DNA of 64,000 nt, from contig CM069603.1 of the NCBI GenBank assembly GCA_035771175.1, positions 16,592,286 to 16,656,285 of the forward strand, given 5' to 3'. Position numbers and translations under genes: made by a program. This DNA is from Paratinospora sagittata (taxonomy: Eukaryota; Streptophyta; Magnoliopsida; Ranunculales; Menispermaceae). Under the pieces are notes generated by a model. The model had not been told where the DNA came from. It was given only the letters and a program-made list of their open reading frames with translations, and made no database searches. Below, one piece after another: positions 34,043 to 44,420 of this stretch (within the stretch, counting starts at the first letter, position 1; each line of letters begins with the position of its first letter).

Positions 34043-35615
34043 TGTCACACCCCGCCTGGACCAACGAAACACTCACAGGCGGGATGCGATGCAGTTACAA
34101 ACATAAATTAGATGTGCAAGAACACAACAAAGGAATAAAGTTTCTTTTCATTAACTGTAAATGTTTCTAGTACAAAATGAGGGCAGTCTAATGATCGCTA
34201 ATTCAAGGGAACATGCTCCCCAAAAATTACCCTGACTAATTTTACACAGTGAAGTCAGGGGTCACAAAACAAGGTCCCATGTACCTCCCCCTAGATCCAC
34301 CTTAAGCTACAGAAAAATGGTTAGCAACGGGATGAGCTATCACCCAGGGGGTGAAACAGATATTCTGTGGATTATGATAGTTGATAAAGAGAACATCACA
34401 ATCATAATTATCAGATAAACACAACATAACATCATCAACAATGTACACCATCATAAACCAGTAAACACCCATAACGCGTCGTCTTGTAAGGGTTCGTGGC
34501 TAGGTATCATCCTGGGTTTACGTACAGATGTCTATCTCCAGGGCGATTTGTCCTAAGTTCACACTATACGTCCATTTCTAGGGAATTTGCATATAGTCAA
34601 ATGACTTCAATAATAAGGTACAACCCGATTCGTACATGTTTTGGCTGACACGATGAAGTTTACAGGCAGAGATGTATCACCTAAGGTTAACTGAATCAGG
34701 TGGGCATTTATACACCAATAATCAATCCATAGGCCACGAACGAATTACATCCCTAGGTGGTTACGTTTTTTACTAACTTTCATGTATATTTCTAATGCAC
34801 AATCATGTGTGTAAAGGTTCGGTCTCAGATTTACATCAGGCATGATTTGGCAGCGTCTGGTGATGGTTATAAGGATTGGCCACACTAACGTCCATCATTA
34901 GGACGTCCAATATTACGTTCACTGAGTGAATGGCTTTCGATATCATCAACCATACTAGTCTCTAAGCTGAGTGGTGGAGTCATAATGGTCTCACTTAAAA
35001 ACCACTCTTCTTGAGCAACAAGCTGCCTCTTGTTCACTATTTAAAGGTACTTGGGACAAAACTGTGTTTGGTTGATTACATCAATTTCTAATTCAACAGA
35101 GTAATGATATAACACATGGATTCCATGTCAAGGTACATGTATAAATGGCATAGTCTAAGTCAATATCATACATAATGATAAATGTACGAAAATTTTATAA
35201 AAGGACATAATACACACAAACCTATCCTTCGTTCCCACCTTCAAACTTGCACATTCCTTAGATAAGCGTTCTTCACCAAGAACAACAACCCTGAACCACA
35301 CAAGAGAGAAAGAGTCTTCAGGAGAGGAAGACAGAGTCTCTAAAAGGGGAGAAAGGAATGGAGCATGGATGGTGGAAATGGGGAGGGGAAGACCCCCTTT
35401 TATAGGGGTGAAAAGCCAGAACGTTTTGTGGATGGGTGATCTCCTCGACCGTGGTCGAGGAGGAGGGGAGGGCCTTCCGGCCTTGACCAACTAGTTTTCC
35501 TCGATTGTGACCGAATGGTTTTCCTTGGACGTAGCTAAGGGGCTGTTGCAATGGTTTTCCTTGGGCCGAGATTTTTTCTCGATTTTTTGTTGTTTCCTTT
35601 TTTTTCGGTGTAACA
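34043..35615 (-). repeat. Gypsy LTR (Tat-like right half)
   Basis: 1,573 bp from TGTCACACCC to CGGTGTAACA. The right half has the TTTTATAGGGG TATA region (35398-35407) and GACCGAGG-type repeats seen in the Tat-like LTRs. The flanks CTCAA and TTGGT do not match, so it is either an end of a truncated element or has rearranged. Confidence 0.6.
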
Positions 35616-35993
35616 TTGGTCATATGCCTAGAGAAGCCGCTATCAAGTTACCAAATATTTTTTTTGTATCTTATCTTATACAACATACAACACTTTTGAT
35701 TCTGGTACCCAAGTTGTTTTGGGTCCTTGAAAGTTAGCATCATTCAAAGTAGATTTTTTTATTCATGCAAGTCTACCTTTTCTTTTATTTGATCTATGTA
35801 AGCATCTATGGATGGTATGTCCTTGCCTATTATATTAACTACACATAAACCTTTTTGTCAACAAATAGTTGTAGATCTTTTGTTTTGAACTTACATTAAA
35901 TTTTAAACTGGCTTTGTCAAATGCACACCGTTGGGAACTTAACATCATATGAAATAGTTTTTGTCCATTAGTAAACTTGTCACTATGGATATT
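35616..35993 (-). pseudogene. Copia gag C-terminus and protease start
   Basis: The minus-strand reading from about 35980 gives KFTNGQKLFHMMLSSQRCAF and DKASLKFN, the end-of-capsid signature of Sirevirus-like Gag. A TTWVPES linker follows (about 35700), then SGFSRHM near 35630, corresponding to the SGCSRHMTG protease core of copia elements, with the codon before Ser-Gly a stop. The zinc knuckle is missing or unreadable. It is a scrap between two LTRs. Confidence 0.55.
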
Positions 35994-37770
35994 TGTTGAC
36001 TTAAGTGGTTTTTCACATAGAATTCTCTTGAGTGTTTTGATACTAATAAACAATACAACTATGATGCTACCGGTTGAATTTTTTATATCAATTACCTCTA
36101 TGGTTAAGATATTTTGATGATTGCAAACCACATTCTACATCAATTTAACATTTTTTGAGAGTTCTCAAGCTTAAATGCAAAGGATTATATTTAACCAAGC
36201 TAGAGCTCAAGTCAAAGCAAGTGAGGAACTCTTAATCAAGCAAGTGGACAATCTTCAAGGCAATGGATGTCACGATCTTTATTTTTGTGATTGCTTAAAT
36301 TATCTTTAGGATTGTAGAACTTCACCTTAGGAATGTTCAGCAAATTCCAATCCATTCCTTGAATTTTCTCGAAATGATTTTTCAAAAGTTCCTTAAGTTC
36401 TTCAAGCTTTGAATTTCTTTGGAATTCTCTTCAAAATGAGTTTAATTGTTCAAATTGATTGTTTCTGAATGATGGTAAAGTGTTTTGAATATTTTTGAAG
36501 TGTTTGATTTGATCTAAAATGATTTGAAATCGATTTGATTTTATGGATTTCAAAAAAGTAAAGTGTTTGAAAAATTCTCAGATCGAGCAGGACGCTGGCA
36601 ATCCTGAAGGACGCTCGAGCAGTGGCCAATTCACTTAAACATCAGGTTACTACTGTAGGATGCTCTTACATGAGTAAGACGCCCATGAAATGTCTGAAAA
36701 TTTATGGGCAAGTCTGCAGGACGCTCATGGCGTGGTAGCGCTCTCTTGAATTTGTCTGAGATCAAACTATATCTCGGTTCGACGGACTGCAGGACGCTCA
36801 CATGCAAATTGAACCTTCTGGGTTTCAATGAAGTAGTGTCTTCCTTGAGCTGTAGGACACTCACTTATGTTGTATCAGAAGAGACTATCTTCTGAAGCAT
36901 GCAACGATTATTCTGAGCATTTGCAATTTTTGTAAAAATGTTTTTTGACAGAAATTTTCAACGTTTGTGTTAGTTCCATTTCTGCGAAAGATTTTATCCG
37001 TTGCATTTGAATTTCAAAGGAAAGACTTAGGGTTTTGGGGAGATTGAAGCTCTAATGTTTACCTATTTAAGCAACATTAGCTTAATGTTGCTTAGAAAAG
37101 AATAGAGAACACAGTGAATCAGAGATAAAATTGTTGAAACGTTTTTATACTCTTTGAAAGTTAGTCTATTGTTACAAAAACAGATTTGGAAATTAATTTT
37201 ATCTGAAACCTCAAGTTTCAATATCTTTCCTTGCATCAAATTGGTCTTCATCTTCATATTTTCAAGAAATCCAAAAGGAAGTGAAAAAGAGAAACTTCAC
37301 TTTTTCAGCTGCACTCAACATAAATTATTCTTGCTGAACACATCTTTGCGAAGTTCATATTGCGTTGTAAGTATTATTGTTTGATTCTTAGTAAGAGAAT
37401 CAATCTTATTGAGCTGTAATTTAAATTGTAAGTGATGGGGAGTCACTGATTGTGAGATTGTAAAACTCAAGTGTAATAGTCTTTCTCACCCCCGTGAAGT
37501 TCAGAAGTGTAAAGGTTTTCTTACACCAGTGAAGTTGAGAAAGTGTAACGATTTGATCCTCATCCATGAAGTGGATTCAATAGTGGAGTTTGAAAAATCC
37601 TAATCCGGTAGATTAAGTAATGGACGTAGGCGAGGCTGAACCACTATAAATAGTTGTGTTGTTTACTTTTCTTTTCCGCTGCATTTAAATTTCTATTTTT
37701 TGTTTTTGGAAAGGTATAACCTACGATTTGTCTAATTCACCCCTTTCTTGGACACTTATCTGGGCCAACA
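35994..37770 (+). repeat. Sirevirus-like solo LTR
   Basis: 1,777 bp, TGTTGACTTAAG to TGGGCCAACA. Flanks ATATT (35989-35993) and AAATT (37771-37775) could be a duplication with one change. It holds a cluster of AGGACGCTC motifs (36588-36860). No polypurine tract on the left and no primer site on the right, so a solo LTR is most likely. Confidence 0.6.
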
Positions 37771-38156
37771 AAATTGAGTATATTTCAGCACCAAAGATCA
37801 AAGTTAAGGCCAATACAAGATTCATGTACCTTCAAGCTCAATCAAGTGGATCAAATGAAGACTAAATTGAAGCTTGAATGTGCTAAGATGAAGAAAAGAG
37901 AATGAGAACATCTTCATAGTTCTTCATTTAGGTTGTAAGCCCACTTGTACTCATGTTGCTCAAGTTTTCCTTAAAATTCATGCATGCATTTGATTTTCTT
38001 TAAAAAATGGTTTTTAAGCATTCAAACATGTTTAGTTTATAGTTTTAAACTATTTGAAACTTGTTTGAATCACTTACACATCAATTTTCTCAAAATCACC
38101 TTTCTACTTGTTTTTTTGAAAAATTCATATTCTTTAACTTTTGAAACTTAACTTTT
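37771..38156. other. AT-rich unassigned stretch
   Basis: No coding sequence and no clear boundary. The wording resembles Sire-like LTR interior (for example GTAAGCCCACTTGTAC) but I cannot place it. Confidence 0.3.
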
Positions 38157-38760
38157 TTTGGACCTAGACTTCAATGAAAGACACCCAAGATGTGGGTGAA
38201 TTTGGTGTAATTGGCGGTTTTTAAATTTTCTAAGTTCTTTGTGGAAATCCTTTGATTAATTTAAGTTATGTACTTAAAATAAAATCAATGTGCATAAATA
38301 AAGTGCGAAAATGAAAAGATTGCACACAAGGATTTTTAGGTGGTTCGAAAAACCTTTTCCTACTCAACGCCTAGAAAAACCTTCTCTAGGATTTCACTAT
38401 ACTTGGGTTCACCTCACCGGTGTGAATCAAACCGTTGCAATTGTCATTTTACAAGTTCAAGACAAACCAATCCTTTTACAGTCTAAGGATGAACCTACGA
38501 CTTTCTTTTGCGGGATAAGGAAGAACCGTATATCCTTTTACGGAATAAGGATGAACCTTTTTACCCTTTATAAGATAAAGGGTGAAACTACCTTTGATTC
38601 CAACCTAGGAATCCTAAGTAAATCAAATGCATTTGACTTGGTTGTTTTAATCTTGAAACAAACAAAAACTTTAATTTTAAATATTACAATGATGATATTG
38701 GTTCTATATAAATAGAACACTTACGGTGAAGTGCATACAAATGAAATACAAGATATGATA
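38157..38760 (-). repeat. Diverged copia LTR fragment
   Basis: Order of blocks matches the left end of minus-strand Sire-like LTRs: a GACACCCAAGATGTGGGTGA start, AAAGTGCGAAAATG, then a GGTGGTTCG block and repeated TCCTTTTA motifs. The open frame at 38311-38715 lies in this LTR text and is not a gene. Confidence 0.45.
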
Positions 38761-39666
38761 TTGGTCATTTAATTTGAGTACAAACTTAAGTATATTTTGC
38801 TTCTAATAATGAACTTGAGTATATTTTGCAACTAATAATAGTTGCTTTATTCTATCATCCCACTTCAACGGATTAAATGACAAAAAAAAAAATTAAGGGA
38901 TCACATCTCCACAAAAGCATTGATATAATCAATCCATATTCCTCATCCAAACTCCAAACTTGCAAACCAAAACTTAGAAAATCGAACAAAAGAAAAAGAA
39001 AAAGTATTTGAGCATATTCTCAGCAAGATGATGAAAATGACTGAGTACAAACACAGAGAAACTTAACAACACATGTCCTCTAGACAGGAAGGTGTTTTAA
39101 TATACTAAAGTCTACACAACGTGTGCAATTACATGCATCTAATAAATTTCACATATTTATAAAATAATAAGAATCCTTTAAAAAATGATGTATTCATTCA
39201 ATAGTCAAAAGATAGAAGATAAACAATTCCAAGTTAGGGTTAAAGGCAAATGGCTCTCACAAATTAACATTGTTTCTGTTACAAATCATGTTGTGTGGCG
39301 TGTGCAACTGCTACCCCTTCTTTCACATATGACCCACTGCAACAATGTTCAGGTTTGTCTGGTAATTATGATGTCAAAGACCAGCTTTTTAAAAATTGAT
39401 GTTTTTTTCTTCTTTTTGGGAAGAAAATGTATTGATAAAATTTAATTAGAGCAACATTATATTACTGTTCAAGGGTCTAAGTATTGTCTCAAGCACGTTC
39501 CACACACTAACCGAACTTTTCCAGTCAGCCAAAAACATATATATATACACATATATGAGAAATTTTCATGAGCAAGCACAAAAATTCATCATGGAAAGAA
39601 TCATTTCCATCCCCAGCAGCTCATATTATGAATTTGTGCTTCCTAATACACAATTCCTATCTCACC
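38761..39666. other. Low-copy AT-rich region
   Basis: I recognise no transposon structure and no convincing gene. It reads like intron or UTR sequence and lies beside the exon-like stretch that follows. Confidence 0.3.
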
Positions 39667-39819
39667 TTAAAACATGATGGTTTCTTTGTAAAGTAGGAAG
39701 CAGAACAATTTTGTTTGGTGGTGGCAAGAAGCTCCTAATTGAGAAGCAGTGGCATATGAGATCTTCTTGCCCAACTCACTCAAATCTCCAAACAAGAAAT
39801 GTCTCAAAGCTATTTGCCT
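39667..39819 (-). CDS. Possible exon of a host gene fragment
   Basis: A minus-strand open stretch of 51 codons ends in TAA at 39667-39669. Composition is balanced (hydrophobic, Gly, Ser, Lys), unlike the repetitive peptides around it. It includes HFLFGDLSELGKKISYATAS and QTKLFCFLLYKET. An AG-ending sequence at about 39820 could be a splice acceptor. I do not recognise the family, so function is unknown. It may be a terminal exon or a captured gene piece, as it lies 1.1 kb from CACTA-like repeats. Chance remains possible. Confidence 0.3.
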   Translation of the reverse strand, partial: RQIALRHFLFGDLSELGKKISYATASQLGASCHHQTKLFCFLLYKETIMF

Positions 39820-40239
39820 TACTTATAGTATTTTACCGTAGGAAAACAGATGTAACAAGCAAGGTTTTGGAAAACATGAGTACCAAATAACCCAAGAACT
39901 AAGAACGTAACTGATAAATTAGGGAGCAAAAAACTGAATTGGATATTATTGTTCTCCTTATGTATGCTTCATTTGATTCAAAAAACTTATCAAATCCTCA
40001 AATCCCATGGAAACGTTGCACATAGGCTATACACGCTGAATTTTTTTTTAAAGTCAACATTTGAGAAACGTGTACAGAACCATTGAAATCATTTCAAAGC
40101 ATTCGATTTCAAAAACAAAAAACCAAGCAGTCCACATAAAAAACTTCCTTGGAATCGATGAGTAGTCGAAAGAGAATCAGAGCGATCGATTGCTTGAGGA
40201 ACGACAATGGAAAGTGCGTCCAACAACTTTCTCTCTGCC

Positions 40240-40506
40240 CTAGTTCCGCCTCGTGCTCAGATTGGACGCTAAGCAATCGCGCGCTTGAAAGAAAGATGTT
40301 GCCCTAGTTTCGACAATCTCAGATTGGGTGCTTGGCGAGATTCGTTGAAGAAATAAAAGAAGAGGGAAGAGAATGAGCAATCTCGCGCTTGAAAAAAAAA
40401 GAAGATGCCCTAGTTTCGTCAATCTCCTCAGGTTGGGTGCTTGGCGAGATTCGTTGAAGAAAACAAGAAGAGAGAAGGATAAAGAAGAGAAAGGAGAAGA
40501 AGACAT
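40240..40506 (-). other. Possible 5' exon with a 104-bp tandem duplication
   Basis: The minus-strand open frame reads Ser/Phe/Leu-rich peptide. CT-rich sequence and a CCCTAGTTTCG block are typical of plant 5' leaders. Two copies of a 104-bp unit (from 40274 and from 40378) lie in tandem. A (TA)n tract at 40516-40538 lies just upstream on that strand. Whether this is transcribed is unknown. Confidence 0.3.
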
Positions 40507-40940
40507 CTTCTTGTCGTGTATATATATATATATATATAATACAACTTTATAAATAACTTTTTTTTAAACTAAAACAAAGTAATTTTTAATTCAAAATTTT
40601 CTATCTATTTCAAAGTTTAATTATTAATGTATTAATATGAATACTTTTATTATCCATTAATCTCATATTCTTTTTTCAAACTTTTAAATTTTAAACAAAT
40701 TAATTAACGAAGTTAACTAATCTCCTATGCATGAAGTTAAAATTGAGAATTAAAATAATAATAGATAGAATTTAAAAGATAGGTTTGCATTGAGAATTTG
40801 AGATGGCAAAATTAGTAATATTTTTGAAGGTTTAATTTAAAAATTAAATTTTAGTTAACAATGTGAGGGATATATCTAATTACCAACCTAGTAAAAAATG
40901 ATTGGCAAATCAATCAAGATAACATTAACAATAATAATAC
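40507..40940. other. AT-rich gene-free stretch
   Basis: Starts with a (TA)n tract. Otherwise very AT-rich with no structure that I can see, up to the CACTA-like repeats. Confidence 0.5.
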
Positions 40941-41693
40941 AAGTATGGGGTTATGAATCCATGGGTAATCCCTTGCTAAAAGAAGGGACCATAAAACTAT
41001 ATTAACAAGGGATTAGCAACGGAATACTTAGCAACAACTAGAATCCCTTGCTAATCTTTGGGTAACATTTAAGTCCAAATTGTCTATCTAATTACCAAGT
41101 GATTAGCAACGGAATACTTTGGGATCATAACTCCCATGCTAATCCCTTATTAAAAGAAGGCACCATAAAACTAAATTAGCATAGGATTAGCAACGGAATA
41201 ATTAGTAACAGATGTAATCCCTTGCTAATCCCTGGGTAAATCTATACCCAAAATTTCTTTTAAATTACTCAAGAATTAGCAATGAAATAGCAAGGAGTTA
41301 TGAATCCTTTGGTAATCCTTTGCTAAAAGAAGGGACCATAAAACTATATTAGCAAGGGATTAGCCACGGAATACTTAGCAACAACTAGTATCCCTTTTTA
41401 ATCCCTGGGTAAATTAAAGATGTGAAACTCTCGCCATAATTTAGTAACGAATTAGCAAGGGATTCGAAGCCATATACATGGCGCTAACTTCCCGTTTTAT
41501 TTTACCAGGGATTAGAAAGGGATTATATGTTCGTTGATAAATTCGTTGCTAATTCTGTTGGTAATTTGTGGGTGATTTTGGCTTTTCGTTTTTCTAATTA
41601 TCCCTGGCAGTTTCGTAGCTATTCCGTTGGAAATTACCCAAAGATATAATCCTTGGGTAAAATTCGTTGGTAATTAACAATTTCTTGTATATT
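40941..41693. mobile_element. CACTA-like terminal region with 174-bp repeats
   Basis: Dense direct and inverted copies of TTAGCAACGGAAT, TTGCTAATCCC and GGGTAA. Three tandem units share AAAAGAAGG at 40978, 41152 and 41325, a period of 173-174 bp. The right edge reads TTGGTAATTAACAATTTCTTGTA, split here as TAATTAACA and TTTCTTGTA. This resembles the reverse of CACTACAAGAAA, the CACTA terminus. No transposase is visible, and the opposite end was not found. Confidence 0.55.
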
Positions 41694-41765
41694 GTTGAGT
41701 GTGTTGTAGAACACATCTCTATTATTTGTAATCTTGATATATCATTGATGTGTTTGTCAACTTGA
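41694..41765 (+). repeat. Scrap of Sire-like LTR
   Basis: About 72 bp similar to 53335-53410 of the plus-strand Sire-like LTR (both around GTGTTG, CTCTATATTATTTG-like and AATCTTGAT). It separates the CACTA-like and foldback pieces. Confidence 0.5.
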
Positions 41766-42021
41766 ATGGTAACCACTGAGTGGTTACTATGAATGCGAAA
41801 TCAGACTCCTTAGGGGGAGGTCTCGAGTTCGATTCCTAGGGAGGCTCTATACTATTCATGAATAGTGGGGACAAATGATCCCGTGTACAAGAGACGTCCT
41901 TGTGTGGAGGTGGTTGTACCGGGATGGGACAATATTATGGATCCATAATGGCTGGCATTCGCCTCGAGGGGGTGTGCCCACACCTGGGTAGGGGGCACGC
42001 TGTGCAACCTAAGGTGTGACA
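41766..42021 (+). mobile_element. Single-arm foldback-family copy with tRNA-like head
   Basis: Equivalent to the right arm of the foldback units at 867-2297. It starts at the palindrome centre (ACCACTGAGTGG), then GTTCGATTCC (B box, 41827-41836), ACTATTCATGAATAGT (41851-41866) and ATTATGGATCCATAATGGC, and ends AAGGTGTGACA. The left arm is absent. Divergence in the middle (41880-41935) shows it is a different subfamily. Confidence 0.7.
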
Positions 42022-42840
42022 AGGGCCAAGTGAAATTTGCAATTGTGGTCGTCGACTACTTCACCAAGTGGGCCGAAACAGAGTCGCTAGTCCACATTAC
42101 AGAGTCAAAAATGACCGCCTCTGTGTGGAAGAACATAATATGTCAGTTCCGGGTTCTGAGCGTTATCATATCCGACAACGGCAAACAATTCCACAACAAG
42201 TGATTTTGAGACTTATGTGATCAGTTGGGCATTAGGCATCACTTTTCGAACCTAGCACACCCTTAAGAAAATGGACTAGTCGAAAACAGTGAATAAGATC
42301 CTAAACCACGGGCTTAAGACCTGATTTGAGGAAAGGAAAGGCGCCTGTGTTGAAGAACTTCCCTAGGTCATGTGCATACCAGACGACTCCACATTCGGCA
42401 AATGGGGAAACCCTATTCTCTTTAACTTTTGGTATGGAGGTCATGCTTCTAGTCGAAATCAACTACCCAACCTTTAGGGTTTCCAACTACGACCCGACAG
42501 AAAATGAGGAAGAGGCTCAATTACACTTAGATTTCCTAGAAGAAAAGCGAGACGACGTTGAGCTGCGTGTAGACGAATACTGAAGATGCATGCCGGAAAC
42601 CTATAATTCTAGAGTATGTATCAGATGTTTCAAAGAAGGAGATTGGGTACTCAAAAAGATCTTGCCCGATCAATGCGATGGGAATTCAGGACCCCCTTGG
42701 AAAAAATTGTGAAGGCCCATACCGCATAACTAGAGTCGAACGCCCAAGATCATAAGAACTTGAAAACATTGAAGGAAGAAAGTTGCCAATACCGTGGAGC
42801 ATCGAGCATTTGAAAATGTACTTCCAGTAAAAAAGAGAAA
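42022..42840 (+). pseudogene. Tat-like gypsy integrase fragment
   Basis: Plus-strand reading: VVDYFTKWAE carries the first catalytic Asp and IISDNGKQF the second, followed by an ENGLVEN block where the Glu region should be. These are typical of Tat/Athila-type integrases. Stops appear from 42200. After a frameshift the C-terminal part continues (42326-42583, LTFGMEVMLLVEINYP), followed by a GDWVLKKIL segment. RT and RNase H are missing; the fragment begins directly at the foldback end. The opposite part of the element is not in the window. Confidence 0.7.
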
Positions 42841-42927
42841 ATAGTCCAAAAGGAAATTTATCTCCTATCATGTAAAGCCCATGAACATATGATAGAAATA
42901 AAAATTATAAAACAAGAGATGTTCACA

Positions 42928-43131
42928 CCTCAAAACAACAAAGGCCATCTGCCCAGTGTGAGCCAAACATGCATCAAAACGACAAAGGCCACAGGCCCAG
43001 CACGAACTGCACATGCATCAAAACAACAAAAGCCATTGGCCTAGCATAAGTTGAACATGCATCAAAACAGCAAAGGCCACCAGCCCAATGTGAGTTGCAC
43101 ACGCATCAAGGCAACACAGGCCACAGGCCTC
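42928..43131. repeat. 44-bp tandem repeat
   Basis: Units starting CATCAAAACRACAAAGGCCA at 42972, 43016, 43060 and 43104, plus one diverged copy before them, period 44 bp. It follows the integrase and is probably its 3' untranslated region. It ends at the truncated chromovirus C2. Confidence 0.85.
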
Positions 43132-44420
43132 ACACAACAAAACACCCTCGAGCTGAGAAGGTAGAGCCAACCTGTAAGCTACTGGTCCAATCCTCTCAAC
43201 AATCTAGAATGGTCCAAAAAACCTAGGGGCAAGTTTCCCTCTGACGCCGAACCTCGTCTGACCTTTTCGTAGTGAGACCTTAAGCAAAACTAGGTCTTTC
43301 GTGGCAAACTCTAACGGTCGATGCCAGTTATCATAATAACTTTTTTGCCTGTCCTGAGCCGACTTCAGCCTCTGTCAAATCAGCTTGATCTTTTCTGTCT
43401 ACTCAACAACTGTATTAGGACCCCAAAGCTGCGTATCTCCTACCTCATACCAACAAGCTGGTGATCTACAGGGTCTTCCATACAAAGCCTCATACGGTGC
43501 CATACCGATGTTCGCCTGATAACTGTTACTGTAAGCAAACTCACATAAGGGCAAATGCTCACCCCAACTGCCACCGAACTCTAAAATGCAAGACCTGAGC
43601 ATATCCTCCAGCATCTGAATCACTCTCTCGGTCTGAACATCTGTCTGAGGGTGAAATGTTGTACTGAGTCGGAGATAAGTCCCAAATTGAGAATGCAAAG
43701 CTTGCCAAAACCTCGATGTGAATCGTGGATCTCTATTCGACACGATAGACAAGGGCACTCCATGAAATCTTACGATCTCTCTCACATATAATCTGCTCAG
43801 TCTATCCACAGAGTTTTTAGCGCTTATAGGAAGGAAATGTATACTCTTGGTCAATCTATTGACCAACCCCCAAATAACATCAAATCTATCCTGAGACTTT
43901 GGCAATCCCTTGATGAAATCCATCGTAATGTGCTCCCATTTCCACTCAAGTATGGGTAATGGTTGCATCAAACTCCAGGCTTCCAGTGTTCAGCTTTAAC
44001 ATGTTGGCACACCTCACATCTCTGCACATACTCAGCTATACTCTTTTTCATCCCATGCTACCACACAGACCTTTTCATGTCGTGATACATCTTGGTAGCC
44101 CTTGGATGAATAGTATATTGAGATCTGTGCGCCTCCTGAAGTAACTCAGTCCGCAACTCAGCATCATATGGGATCCATAGTCTCCCCCGAAAACACAAGA
44201 CATCATCTGACCCTCTCTGCTAATCGGCTTGGTCAGCACTGTTTGCATATTTACAGTACATATCGAAATCCGGACTATGTTCTTGTAGATCCTTAACCCT
44301 CTAAATATGGGCATCAGCAAGCTGCACGTGCATCTGAGCACATATCTCACTACGTGGTATGTCCGAGCGTATACTCATCATCATCACTCTCTCAAGTAAG
44401 CCACTGCTGAGCCATCTGGA
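43132..44420 (-). pseudogene. Chromovirus C2 integrase
   Basis: The zinc-binding HHCC domain is readable on the minus strand at about 44150-43985 (His pair in HRSQYTIHPRATKMYH, Cys pair in CEVCQ). In the catalytic core (43971-43399) the first Asp position reads VNRLTKS, where the family has VDRLTKS, and the second reads VSNRDPRF, where it has VSDRDPRF. Both are Asp-to-Asn, GAT to AAT. The Glu region (MLEDML) is retained. The C-terminal domain ends at RIGPVAYRLALP, just before a chromodomain would begin, at the junction with the 44-bp repeats. Confidence 0.8.

Noticed and set aside
34038..35620. Target duplication around the LTR at 34043-35615
   Set aside because: Flanks are CTCAA and TTGGT, which do not match in any register I tried.
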